This document shows, piece by piece, positions 22,441 through 33,639 of a stretch of DNA of 64,000 bases (positions within the stretch are counted from its first letter, which is position 1; every line of letters starts with the position of its first letter). The stretch is from Lomentospora prolificans. Taxonomy: Eukaryota; Ascomycota; Sordariomycetes; Microascales; Microascaceae. The notes beneath the pieces were generated by a model. The model saw only the letters and a program-made list of their open reading frames with translations. It was not told the DNA's origin and searched no databases. The translations under genes were made by a program, and so were the position numbers. The stretch lies in assembly GCA_029532625.1 (NCBI GenBank), contig JARFXM010000009.1, forward strand, positions 5,507,501 to 5,571,500. Direction: 5' to 3'.

Positions 22441-24460
22441 TTATTGCCTGTTCGGTCCCCACCGTCTAAGAAGCTCTTCCCTCTTCTCACTCTTCACCTT
22501 GACATTCTTCGGATCAACCTCGTCCACCTGCCCCTTCAACCTCTCAATCTCCTGCTCCAAAACCACAATCGAAGCCTCAATCTCTTCATCCACAAGCCTC
22601 ACCCTCCCAAACGGACTATCCGCAAGCACGCAATCCCGCAACAGCGTAACAGCCCTCTTCGCATCCGCCAAATGCATCGCCGTCGTCTCCTCGAACCCCA
22701 GCTGCGCGCTCCGCCCCACCTCATCGGCCTTGGCCGTCCTCTCAGCCAGGATACCCGACAGTGCGGCGACCTGCTCCCGGACGGCCAAGGGACCATCCCC
22801 CTCGGGCAGGGAGACGCCGAGGATGCGCAGCAGTGTGTCGATGGGCTTCTCGTCGGTGAGGGTGTTGGAGGAGCGCCGCCGCCGGAGGAGTGAACCGCCC
22901 GTGTTGGAGCGGGTGCGCGCCGGCGACCCGTGGCTGGTGGTGGACGACTTGCGGCGGCGCGTGGGCGAGCGGGTTTCGTCCGGCCGCTTGCGCGGTTTGG
23001 GCACCGGCGTGCTGAGTTCGGCTCGGGCCGTACTGACCACCATGGCGGTTGCTGCTTGGTGGGAGCGGTAGGTTTCTACGCGGTCGAGCAGCGCGTTTGT
23101 GTGTTCTAGGAGGTAGTTGAGGCAGCTTTGGATCTGTGGAACCCCAGTCAGTAAATGCGTAGAGGACCCCCAGGGGGGTGTGATGGAGGGAGGCGTACGT
23201 AGTCGACTGCGACTGAGGCGTGGTCGAGGGCCTGCGCGTTCTGGGCTTTGATCTTGCGCATCGCCGGGCGCATATACTGGTTCTCAACGGACATCTGAAC
23301 GACGGGGAAGATTTCCGAGTAGAGTGAATCCAGCTCTTCCTGCAGGGTTTGCACGTCTTCCGCGGAAGCCGAGCCACCGTCGTCTGGATTCCGCGTAGCC
23401 TTCGACAGCGCTTCTAGATAGGTGCGATCCAGCTTACATCGCATCATTTCAACAGTGCACTTGATTAATCTAGCCTCAACCACGTCAGCGATACTTCATT
23501 CCAGGCCTTTTTTTTTTTTTTTTTTCTTTTCTTTTTTTCTTGGATTTGGACCAGAATCGGGCTTACTTCATGCATGTCTCCTGAAGCTTGTTGATGGCCT
23601 CGTCATCCCGAGAGTCCCCGAGATTGAACTCATTGCTCAACTTCTCCAAACTCCTGAGCAGCTTGTCATCCGACTCCAACAAGGTGCCGACGCTCTGCTG
23701 CAAGTCCTGGTTCGCATTGTGCGTCTGCTCTTCGACCTCGGAGATCTTGGTTTCCAGCGATCGGGACAGCTCCTCCACCTACACAACAAACGTACGTGTT
23801 AGGCTTTTTTTCCTTTTTGTTTCTTTTTCGTTTCTTTTTTTTTTTTGGCTCCAGTATACCGGCTGCCTTTGGAAAAGAAAAAAAGAAAAGAAAAAAGAAA
23901 GAAAAGGGGGGAGGATGCTACTCACCTGCCCCTTGGCGTTCCGAATCTCCACAGCCAACTTGTGCATCCTTACAGCATCAAAATCGGACCGCGCCACCTC
24001 GTCCTCGATCCTCGACTTGGCGAACCTCGCCAACGCCTCCTGCTGCTGCCTCAGGGTCTCCGTCTGCTTCGAAATGGCGGCCGTCGATCGGTTCAGCTCG
24101 TCAATCGCCCGCCGGACTTCTGACTCGTTACGGTAGGGCAGGCCCACGGTGTCCGAGTCCTTGGAGGCGGCGTTGAAGTGGTCAACGAAGCCCGACTTTG
24201 TGAGTGCCGAGTATCTAAAACTGTCAGTGACATGGTTTCAATTTGATTCTTGTCCCGAAAAGAGAGAAGCTGGGTGAAAAAAGGATGACGTACAGGGTGA
24301 GTTCATCTGGTGTCAGGAGGGTCTCATGGCCGAGGTGGAGGCTAGCCCATTGGGAGAGGGAGGTATCACCGTCTTGATGGTTGAAAGCGGCTTTGAGTTC
24401 GGATCGATCGATATCGATACCGTAATCCTTGAGAATCCGGTCGACGGTGTCAAGGTCCAT
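22441..24460 (-). CDS. Conserved coiled-coil protein of unknown function
   Basis: Modelled as five exons, complement(22441..23133, 23199..23469, 23567..23778, 23926..24214, 24294..24460), 543 residues, with all junctions in phase. The N-terminus (MDLDTVDRILKDYGIDID, then LSQWASLHLGHETLLTPDEL) looks globular. Heptad-rich coiled coils run through residues about 85-320 (EVRRAIDELNRSTAAIS, QTETLRQQQEALARF, VEELSRSLETKISEVEEQ) and again at the C-terminus (EIEASIVVLEQEIERLK). A basic, Ser/Pro/Arg-rich segment (about 345-400) is probably disordered. The layout recalls spindle or augmin (HAUS) subunits, but I cannot assign it by sequence alone. Two introns (23470-23566 and 23779-23925) hold long homopurine or homopyrimidine runs. 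The gene model is fairly sure; the function is not known. Confidence 0.8.
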
Positions 24461-27037
24461 TATCTTTAGTGTGGCTTGGGGAACCCGGAAAACACAGGTT
24501 GTGTCCAAGGTTGGGTTGCTGATTAGATGGCGATGACAAGGAGATCTCGTGATAGCTGGCTTGCTCGACACGGCTTCAAGAACAAGTACAATTGGCCCAG
24601 GAAAATGAAGAAAGTAAATCAAGTGTACCAGTGCAAAAGACTCAGTCTCTGTAGTAGTAAACCTTGACCAAGCACACGGCCCGACGTTCAGCACGCCCAG
24701 GAGTAACAGCCGGAGAAGCGAACACCACAGGTCGATGGGTCCAGGCAGTGTTCGATCAATCCGCTCTCACAAGAAAATCAATCCGCCCTGCGCTACCAGT
24801 TTGCTTCGTACGACGGCAGCACAAAACATGTAACATCCCAGAGAGCAGGAGTTGTTGGCCCGACGGGATAGCGCGCGCCTTGTGCCGCCTGGAGATGAAA
24901 GGAGCCCGGGAATAATGGAGATCTATGAACGAGCACCAAAACAGTACCGCTGGACCACCCAAGGGAATAAACTGGGACTGGAGTAGCCTGTGATTCCGTG
25001 TTGTGGTTGTGGAGGGTGAGCGGCCCAGCTGGGATTGTTCCACGGACCCAGCGAGAATGAGGGGCCCGTTTGAAGATTTGGCGTAGGCTTTGGTGGAAGC
25101 GGCCGGGTAGGGTGCCGAGCCGTGAGACAGGTGCGGATCTAATGTCAGTTTTGTGAGATTATTAGGGTCGTACCGTATTGTCGTATTATGTGTATCGTAT
25201 TCGAGCCGAGTTGGCAGCTGAGACTTTGGTCTTAAATCTTCACTTGGGCAATGAATGGAGCTGAATGATACATTGATTCGAACGTTGAAGAAGGCTGACA
25301 TCGAGTACCAATATAGTGTAGACAGTGGATCAATTGGATCTTCCTAAAAATCCATGGATTCAATGTGCAGTGCTGGCGGGCAGTCTTGGTCATGGTGTTG
25401 GGCCTAAACGCAACACCAACTGCCGCCAACTGCACCATTATGCGGGCTCCAAGCCCTGCCCATTCATCAACCACTGCTCCAGCGTCCCCATCGGCCATAC
25501 ATTTTAATACACATTTGCTCAATTAACTGCACTTAATAACTTGTGAGCCAGCCAACCGGGCTCCAGACCTGTCATTGACAGACTTACAACGCAAGAGCAA
25601 CACGTACCCACCTGCCCAAGAGATCTCGTCAGTCCAAGCTGCAATACACATCATAAGTCTGCACATTTCCGATAGTCGACGGTTTGGATCTAAATATATC
25701 CCTCTCCACGCAAGGAGGGTAAACTGCCTCGTTCGACGACATGGTGGTACCGCTTCAGGACTGTCCCCGTTTGCACGTCCACGTTGGCTCGGGCTTTCAA
25801 ACACTTCGAGGGCATATGGATAATACTATAAAGTAGCATTGAACTGTTAATGAATGAAACTGGTCTAGTGGCAGTAGAAGATCACGTATTGTAAATAGAC
25901 GTGTCGCTGCATATCACAGATCTTTGATTCGTCCAAGATATCTCTGTCAATCTAGCCCGTCTTTCCTCCGTTCTAGCGTCATAGAGCTTCTGGAATCTCG
26001 CCAGGCTTGAACTAGTAACAGTCAATGGAAACTCACAGTATTACACGACACCTGGTGCCCTTCCTAAAGCCGTCATCCTCCTGTCTTGCCCTTTCATCGG
26101 GTTGCTAGCCACTTAGACCGTCCTGAACCGACATTAGCATCAATCAGACGCAGGGTAAACACCTGCTTCGACCAAACTCACCGCATTTACACGCTCCCTA
26201 CCGCTATAGTCGTACCTGCAATTTACCTTCAGATATCTCAAACTTCGGATCAGAGCTCCACGGCCAACCTATCTAAGCATATCTTCCTCGTACGCACTTC
26301 CTCCCTCTATCGACCTTTTCCCCGGACTCCCACTCCATCGGACGCTTGCATTACCTGCTTCGCTTCGTGTCCGCCCCTTTCAAACCGCTGATATGTAAAT
26401 GTATTGGAATACACTACAGCGGGAAACCTGCCATTGACCGCCATAATCTGTCAAATCAGCCCGGCTAGCCATCTGAGTCGCCCTCATCAAGGCCCCCGAG
26501 CATCTCTTTAGCTCTTGGGAGCATACAAAGCGGGAATAGCTCCAGGTTTCCATGAATGCTTACTCAAATGAATATGATGCTATGTTCACTCCCGCCCACG
26601 TACAAACAGTGCTTTGCCCACAATGCCATCTAAGAATGTGAGTTTCTCAAGGAGAATCTTGGTGAGGTGTCTCCCTCATTACCTCTCCCCATCTGAGTAC
26701 CTTCCAAGACGTGCACAATTAGGACTTCATGATCGCGATACTAGATTCCATCTCTAGCCTTATCGTGTTGATGGCAATGTATTGTGGTGGGATCCCTATT
26801 TCCTCTCAGGATCCTAGACCCTAATTCTGTTTTCTTCCTCAAGCAGGTATTCTTCCTAGGCTTCGACCTGATGGCCATTCCCACGATCCCGCTTCGAACC
26901 TCGCCTGACCCGGAAGAGTAGATGCGATAGATTCCTCAAGGCCGGCTTCGGAAAAAGCCTTTCTTTTCCTTCGACCGACTGCTCCATCTTCTCTGAGACA
27001 CCTCTCCCGAGACCGCGGATCGCTGGTTGGCGCCGCC
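24461..27037. other. Intergenic 2.6 kb, no gene recognised
   Basis: A head-to-head gap between the coiled-coil gene and the LrgB-type gene. Frames of up to 181 codons exist on both strands but show no conserved motif and are compositionally unlike the neighbours. Probably long promoters and 5' UTRs; C/T-rich stretches occur before 27038. Confidence 0.5.
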
Positions 27038-27661
27038 ATGCGAACGCTTTCCGCCCGGCTCTACCAACGACTCACGTTCCGAGGGAACTTGTCGGCTCTC
27101 AGAATTGCCTGCCAAGGCTATCCCTCTTACGTCCTGACTAACTTCCTTTTTCTCCTCTCCGTCGTTGGCATGTACTTGGTCTGCCAGCTACTCATACTGG
27201 GCCTGAACATGGCTTGGCGCAAGATTGGCCTCGGGTACCTTTCGCCCATTACCGGCATGTTTGTTCTGTTCCTCATTGCTACAGGGATCCAAACTGCTTG
27301 TCCTCGATTCGACAACATTTACCACCGCAAAATCAGACCTAGAGTGAGTGCAGCGCGCTTTCCCCCGAAGCCATACTCCGACGAGGTGCTGCCAATGAAG
27401 GGAACACCGTTGACGGCTAATTCGGACGTGGCAGGTGGATTTTGTGAATCAGAACCTCGGAATCGCCTTCCCAATCCCCATAGTGGTAATGAGTAGAGCG
27501 GATGGTATCACTGGAGCTACGGTGGGCCGAATCGTTGCCAGCTTTCGTAAGTATCGAGATCCTCCGGCGTTCTTTCTTTTTTTTTTTTTTTTTTTTTTTC
27601 CTCTTCTTTCCGAATTTTCCATCCACCACAACATCCTTATATATTGTTTTCCTTTGGTTCC

Positions 27662-27710
<49 letters not shown>

Positions 27711-29126
27711 CTCTATCGACCGTCCTCCAAACGGTATCCTGTATATAATCGCCCTCTGACGATCAGCGCTTCAGTTACGACCGGCCTAATTTTCTGGGTC
27801 CTGGCCCTGCTCCTAGCGTCCGCCCTCCTCGCCGTTGTCTTCCGGCGACCTTGGCGTAACGAGCAATGGCATGCTTCGCGTGGGCCCGATGCCCCCGAGC
27901 CCGTCCAACTACACCAACTTGACGCTAACACAGCCCCACGGAGCCTCTATCGGAGGGACAAAGAAAGCACGGGCCTGTCATCGGATCAAGTTCAGATCAG
28001 GACCCACGTAGCATCTTCCAACGAAACCGGAGAAGTTACGGAGATCTCACCAACCCGCACGGCTCAGAGGAGTAGGCGGAAACATCTCCGCCACTGGGAA
28101 GGCGTGATTCTGGCAGTGCTCTGCCTAGTAATCATCGGCCTTCCGGTGTCTGACATTGTGCCGGATGACCGCGCCTTGGATGTCTGCGCCCTGTGGTTCG
28201 CATGGGCCTTGGCTGTCAAGATACAGTACTTCCTCAAACGGGCTCGGCTCCGGAGTCTGCCTGCCGGTCTACTATCATTCGTGGCGACCCTTGCCAACCC
28301 GGTTTTGGTGACGGCTGCGCTTATGGTGGGATATACGCGCTTAAAAGCAAAAACACGCGGGGTTGCGCTCGCGGAGATGCTCGGGACGTTTAGCAGCGGA
28401 ACGGCCCTTACAGAGGTTTGGTTGCGCTGGTCGAATAAACGCCCTCCCGATGAGGGTCTCGGCGACTGGTTCGGGGCCGGCGACGTTGCCCTCTCGTTGC
28501 TCGAATCTGGGATGGTTCTCTGGGGCTTCAAGTTGTACGAATACCGACATGAACTCTTTAGCCGGATGGGGGCTCTAGTCATCATACTCTCTTCTGTTAT
28601 GGCGGGACTAAACGCCATCATCTCGATCCTGTTGGCTCGCGCAATAGGGCTCCCCACCTTGGTCACTTTAGCCTTCGCCGCTCGTTGTTCGACATTGGCT
28701 CTCTCTAGACCTTCCACCACAGCGCTAGGCGGCAACCTCGTCGTCAACGCGGGGATCGTCGTGGGCAACGGCATCGTGGGGCAGCTCATGTCCCCGTATA
28801 TACTAGAGTGGCTTCGCGTGCCGGACAACCCGACGCAAGCAGAAAGCAGGGACGCCGACGCCGACGACCACGGAAATGCCGATGCAGGTAAGACGACAGG
28901 CATGCACGAGGCTCAACAAGATTCCGCGCTGGACATCGCCGTGGGGGTGGCAATTGGCATCAACGGCGCGGCGATGGGCGTGTCCTACTTGTACGAGCGT
29001 CGAAGTCGAGTTTCTCCGTACGCAGTACTCTCCATGACGGCCTTTGGCGTGGCGACCACGCTGCTGTGCGTCTTTAGGCAGACGAACACGTTCCTGCAAA
29101 TGTTGGCTCACCGCGACGAGGAGTGA
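27038..29126 (+). CDS. LrgB/CidB-type multi-pass membrane protein (PLGG1-like), fungal
   Basis: Modelled as join(27038..27343, 27435..27546, 27775..29126), 589 residues with about 12 hydrophobic segments. The first part (exons 1-2, up to GATVGRIVASF) resembles an LrgA-like half. After a polar cytosolic loop comes the LrgB-like half: RPSTTALGGNLVVNAGIVVG, followed by GIVGQLMSPYILEWLRVP and ALDIAVGVAIGINGAAMG. Fused LrgA/LrgB proteins include plant plastidal glycolate/glycerate translocator 1, and the bacterial pair modulates murein hydrolase export and pyruvate uptake; the fungal substrate is unknown. Intron 1 is 91 nt. Intron 2 (228 nt) holds a 23-base T run and a 46-base TA run, and its acceptor (CTTCAG before TTACGACC) was chosen because it is the one that restores phase. 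A small extra exon inside it cannot be excluded. Confidence 0.85.
27664..27709. repeat. (TA)n microsatellite inside an intron
   Basis: About 23 TA units within intron 2 of the LrgB-type gene, about 60 bases after a long T run (about 27577-27599). Both are likely length-variable between isolates. Confidence 0.95.
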
Positions 29127-29494
29127 GAAGCTTGGATGGTGGGCGTCCGAAGGGGGGGTTCTTTGGAAGGAGGAAACTATTTGACGCATTGCCGGGGTTA
29201 TTGGTAGGGAACATAGATGGGGGTGGCGGCGTTTTATACCAAAAGCGATTTCACTGGAATTCTGCACAATGAATGTTTGCACTGCATGAGAGGATGTCAC
29301 AAGGATCGTAAATAAGAGAACACTTTTTTCCCTATACCTTTTTTTTGTTGTTTCTTTTCGTTAGGATTCGAATCGCGGGCTTCTGCTAACCTCGCTAGCA
29401 TGCTCCTTGGCGACTTGCGCACCTTCCCATGGCTTCGCCGTGGATGGCTGGCTGCCGCGTCCACCAGGACGTAGGTAATCTAAACGTACACATT
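29127..29494. other. Convergent 3' intergenic region
   Basis: 368 bp between the stops of the LrgB-type gene (plus) and ESS1 (minus). Contains T-rich sequence near 29335 and a TTCGAATC palindrome that does not fold as a tRNA. Confidence 0.5.
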
Positions 29495-30334
29495 TCAACC
29501 CAACCTATAGAATATCAGCGCGTGCTCGGGGACTAAAAAGGACGTTGGTGCTCACCTCTCAATCAAATGCAAACCACTTGCCGTCTCGACAACACCACTA
29601 AGCTGGCCGACCTCAAGGGCGAAAGCAGCATCCTCAAACTCCTTTTGCATGACACCTCGTCCAAAGATACCCAGGTCACCAAACTTGTGGGCGCTGTTGC
29701 AATCGGACTCGCGCTTCGCAAGGCTTCCCAGGGTTTCGCTCTCGCCGCCGGCCTTGATCCTGTCGCGGTAGCCCTCGATGATCTTGCGGGCCTCGTCCTT
29801 GGAGCGGGTAATGCGGGGCTAGGCGCTCTGGGTTAGCCGTGACTCTCCCCGTCCCATCACGGCCTTGCGGGGGCCGACTCGTTTTGGAGGGGAAGGGCAG
29901 GCTTGGGGCTTACCTCCTTCCAGCTAGACGGGTTTCGGCTCTCGTTGTGCTTGACCAGCAGGTGGGCGGCCCAGATCTGGCCGTCGGGGACGACGACGCC
30001 CTGGGGCTTGACGTAGCGCTGGGCGTGGTGGTTCGCCATGTAGACCTTGAGCTTCTCGGTGTCAGTGCCCTCGGGTGGCTCCCAGCGCGAAATGGTCTCT
30101 TCGGCGTTGAAGTAGTAGGGGAGGTTTTTGCTGTTGCTGTGGCGGACCTCCCAGTTAGGAGGAAGACCGGTCTCGAGCTGGCGCGGAAGAGTTAGTAACT
30201 GTACGCGACGGAGCACATGTGTCCGGGGGGAAAAGGGTGGGCAACCCGGATGACCTCTTTGGTGCCGCGACAGAGAAGAGGTAGAGAGGGGCAATGACGA
30301 TGTGGGGTAAGGCGAGGGAACTCACAGATGACAT
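29495..30334 (-). CDS. ESS1: Ess1/Pin1 peptidyl-prolyl cis-trans isomerase (WW + parvulin)
   Basis: CDS is complement(29495..29504, 29556..29818, 29914..30177, 30326..30334), 181 residues. It is a nuclear phospho-Ser/Thr-Pro-specific isomerase acting on the RNA polymerase II C-terminal domain and other mitotic or transcription targets. The WW domain is in exon 2 (LPPNWEVRHSNSKNLPYYF through WEPPEG, both Trp present). The parvulin domain starts at AAHLLVKHNESRNPSSW and includes the conserved Cys in ESDCNSAH, FGDLGIFGRGVM and FALEVGQLSG, ending HLIERLG. Two very small exons were inferred: the first is 9 nt (Met-Ser-Ser, 148-nt intron, branch TACTAAC) and the last 10 nt, which completes HLIERLG and gives the stop. 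All phases agree. Head-to-head with RPB9. Confidence 0.95.
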
Positions 30335-31905
30335 ATTTGCGGTGGCTAGATGTGATTTCGTTGGGAGGTAAGTTTGGAGATGAGATGTTTGGATGTGGAA
30401 TCCAAAGCGCAAATTCACAAAGTGGTATGCTACTGTTTATGGAGAAGCTTTGTTTTGTGTATTGATGTGTGAAGTGTGCGTAAGATAGTGTGAGGTTGGT
30501 GGAGGGGTCTTGTCAAGACTTATTGCGTTAAAGGCCTGAGCAGTGCTGCCTCTTTTTAAAGGGTGGTATGGGATAGGAGGTTTACAATAGGAAGGATTTA
30601 TGCAGCCGACGAGAAAACAGAGGGCATATATTGTTTGTTCTGTGTGCCTGGTGCCTTGATTTTGAGACCCGGCTTCGTGGAAGTTGGGGGAAGTCGAGGC
30701 TGCGAGCGGGGTAGTAGCTGGCAGTGACGGCAGCACCAATTATATCACCTGCATCTATGGATTGAGGGGGCCCTGACTGGGGAATGAAGGCCAGGCAGTG
30801 AGATCCAAAAATTCTGGAGATGGTGGCTATCCCTGGCAACGCTGGCCAGCGACCACGAAACGGCGCTTGGTGGGGCGGGAGAAGGAGAGCTGTGGTGGGG
30901 TCTCTGAAGGTCAATGGCTCTTTATTTTCGTGTGCTTCCCCCCCTGGCTTGCCTGGGGAAGACTACATCGATGATATTGATGTGAGAATTACAACTACTT
31001 CGTAGATAACGCCTGTAGAATATAATCACCAGACTTGTCCTACGCCGTTCCTTCTGTGCAGAAGGGGCCACCTGCATTCTGTACATATTGAAGTGATGGA
31101 ACGCGGCGACGTGGGGGAGGTGGGCGCAAGAAAAGCACCTGGCTGGTTGAGGGGCAAAAAGGGATCTGGGGCACGGAACCGTTGAATCTTCTGGAGGGGC
31201 ACCTGAGCCAGCCAGCAGCCTGAACCCTGCAGATCCATGCTTGCTTCGGAGCCAGCGCTAATTCCCGGTGTATATGACGGGCCTGGCCATCAATCAAGAC
31301 CAGATGCAAGACTTGGAGGGGGTGGGTTTGATGACAAAGACAGCACAGCCGAGCGCTTCCAAGAGTTTGGCAGTCAACCTGCTATTAATATCCTTGATGG
31401 GGCTGGTATATCCCCGAGGATGCTGGCTGACGGCCCTGATTCAGAAGTGATTGGTCTCAGGGAAAGCGCTGGATTGGGAGAGGGATTGGGGATGGATCCG
31501 CACTGTTGGCTGCCGGACGAAGTTGGTTCTCTTCCATATCTCTCATCACCAACGTCACCCTGCATAGATAGCAGCCAGTGGTTCATGTAACGCCTTCGTA
31601 CGTACGAAATCAAGAGTTTATGCGTCACTCCTAAATTATCACGCTGGCCTGCGACCAAAGCTTCAGTTCGGTCATGAACTAGCCTGACTGTGTGGTGGTG
31701 TGAAGCTGAGCTGTGCTGGCCATATGCTTCTTCACCTGCATAATTGAGTCGATCGCAAATATGACTAAGCAGCAAAGCTCCCAAGGTCGCCCCTCCAGAG
31801 AATCTTCCCCAAATTTCGGCGGACTTGTAGAATCAAGGCTACCAACATCGCCAAACCTCTCGCAAACCGGACATCGCATTCCACCTTCCACCTTCCACCG
31901 CAATC
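30335..31905. other. Divergent promoter region ESS1/RPB9, 1.6 kb
   Basis: No convincing gene. A plus-strand frame of 117 codons at 31237-31590 and several minus-strand frames lack recognisable motifs. CCAGCCAGC occurs near 31208. Both flanking genes are transcription-related, but shared regulation is only inferred from their arrangement. Confidence 0.5.
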
Positions 31906-32743
31906 ATGGCGACGCCGGCTTCCACGACCTCCGACTCGGAAAAGAAGAACCTCGAGCAGATCAGCTTCCGCTTCTGCTCCGAATGCTCCAACATGTTGTA
32001 CCCCAAGGAGGACCCCGAGAACCGTCGCCTTCTCTTCACCTGCCGCACCTGCCAGTACACCGAGGAAGCTCAGTCGTCGTGCGTCTTCAGGAACATCATG
32101 AACAACGCCGCTGGTGAGACCGCGGGTGTCACCCAGGATGTCGGCTCGGACCCTACCGTAAGTCCCCTGGAGAACACCCTGTGCCTCATGTGCGGTCGTC
32201 CTGTGTTGTGTGGTCCACACGTGGTGGAGGAAGCCGGAGACGACGCAGAGGATATCGACGACATAGACGATACCCACGGCGCCTTGCTCGCGGATAGTGT
32301 GTATCTGCTCGAGGACCTCGTGCTCGAAGATGATGAACCCGACGATTGGGAACCGGACACGACCGGTTCGACAACAGAGGACACCAAACAAGGCGAAACA
32401 CGCATGACCAAGGCCGAGATGGACGTCGACTAGCTTTTTTCTCCGCTACCGATCGTGTTTGGACATGCAACATCAGGGGGCCATGCTCTCAACCTTGTGA
32501 ACTACACAGAATGGAAAGGGTATGGTGCTAACAAGGGCTGTGTCTCGTTTAGCTTCCCCGCGCGACCAAGTCGTGTCCTTCGTGCAGGCATGACGAGGCC
32601 GTGTTCTTCCAGTCCCAACAGCGAAGCGCCGAGACCGGAATGGTATGTTTAGCTTTACGATGCAATATTGCTTGAGCTCTCAGGCTGATGACTCTCAGAA
32701 ACTGTTCTACGTCTGCTGCGAATGCGGCCACATCTTCCAGTAA
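31906..32743 (+). CDS. RPB9: RNA polymerase II subunit Rpb9
   Basis: CDS is join(31906..32157, 32553..32642, 32699..32743), 128 residues (yeast Rpb9 has 122). It is a small Pol II subunit acting in start-site selection, fidelity and elongation with TFIIS. The N-terminal zinc ribbon is in exon 1 (FCSECSNMLYPKED and FTCRTCQYTEEA, C-x2-C pairs), followed by GETAGVTQDVGSDPT. The C-terminal ribbon is in exons 2-3 (SCPSCRHDEAVFFQSQQR, then LFYVCCECGHIF). Intron 1 (395 nt, acceptor after GCTAACAAGGGC and TCGTTTAG) is unusually long for this window and remains open in frame for 91 codons after the donor; see findings. Intron 2 is 56 nt. Convergent with the uL14m gene. Identity is certain. Confidence 0.96.
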
Positions 32744-33114
32744 TGCTCGCATTTGCAGCGTCGCTTCGAGCTGTTGATGAGGAGTAACGAGTGTCAGGTG
32801 TTGAAGGGAGAGGCAAAGCTATGAATTCGCATGTCACACAAAAGAAATATGAACTAAGGATGGGCGTTGTTTCTGGCGTTGAGGGGATCATTGTATGCTT
32901 CAAGTCTAATATACCAAATGCATCTTTATCGTAAGGATTAGGACGCGCTTTCATATTGTACAGTCGTAGCATCTCGTACACAGACCGAGACGTGTCATGT
33001 CTGCAGGTCTCGACGTAGATGTGCTCTTCCTCCTCTCCTCTTCATGCGAGAATAGACGCCGTGCCCCTTCCGTCGATTTTTCGTATAGTACATGTTCGTT
33101 TCCTCGGTTCGAGC
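32744..33114. other. Convergent 3' intergenic region
   Basis: 371 bp between the stops of RPB9 and the uL14m gene. Nothing beyond 3' UTRs is recognisable. Confidence 0.5.
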
Positions 33115-33639
33115 TTACACCTGCATGGGGGCCATGGAAAGGATCTTGTGCCACTTCTTCCTCCTTAGCTCGGACGCGACCACGCCGTTGATGCGCGTGC
33201 CGACGGGGTCGCCAGACTTGTTGATCAGAACGCAGGCGTTGTCGTCGAACTTGACAACGCTTCCATTTTGCCTCTGGGTCATGTATTTTGTTCGTACGAC
33301 GACAGCATGTCTAATGTCTCCCCGCTTGACCTTGTTCGCTGAGGACATGCCTCCCGCATCGGCGGAGCTTCGCTGCTCCTGGACGACGACGACGAGCCTG
33401 TCTCCTGTAGAAAGTGTTAGAGCATCGACCGAGGCTGGGCTTAGTGTGGCTTAGTGCCAGGCGGGGCGTTTGTTGGTCGTACCGATTCTGGCGTGTCGTT
33501 TGAGGCCGATAACCATGGCGCACTCGACAAGGGCGGCGCCCGAGTTGTCGATGCAGTTCAGCATTGTCTGGAACATGCGGTCAGGACAATCGTTGTCAGC
33601 TTGAGGGAGAGCATCGGGATATACCTTTAATTGAATCAT
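33115..33639 (-). CDS. MRPL38: Mitochondrial large-subunit ribosomal protein uL14m
   Basis: CDS is complement(33115..33404, 33483..33567, 33625..33639), 129 residues, matching the length of L14-family proteins. Exon 1 is only 15 nt (MIQLK), a 57-nt intron follows, then TMLNCIDNSGAALVECAMVI, a 78-nt intron, and DRLVVVVQEQRSSADAG with KVKRGDIRHAVVVRTK, IINKSGDP-like LINKSGDPVGTRING and the RRKKWHKIL tail. The Ser/Ala-rich insertion before SANKVKRGD separates it from cytosolic L23/uL14, which supports the mitochondrial assignment. The frame is open upstream (to 33783), but the family starts at MIQLK; a longer start would add a basic segment. Head-to-head with SET9 across 960 bp. Confidence 0.95.

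Noticed and set aside
26086..26391. Plus-strand frame of 101 codons in the 2.6-kb gap
   Set aside because: No family resemblance and no fitting splice context; probably leader or spacer sequence.
28064..28903. Antisense frame of 279 codons in the LrgB-type gene
   Set aside because: Lies wholly opposite conserved membrane-segment codons and has no recognisable domain.
29360..29440. GATTCGAATC plus a TGCTA/TAGCA stem-loop, tRNA-like on the minus strand
   Set aside because: The seven-base loop would have C at position 33, and neither a T stem nor an acceptor stem can be formed.
31765..32391. Antisense frame of 208 codons across RPB9
   Set aside because: Spans exon 1 and intron 1 of a certain gene and looks like a reverse-strand shadow.
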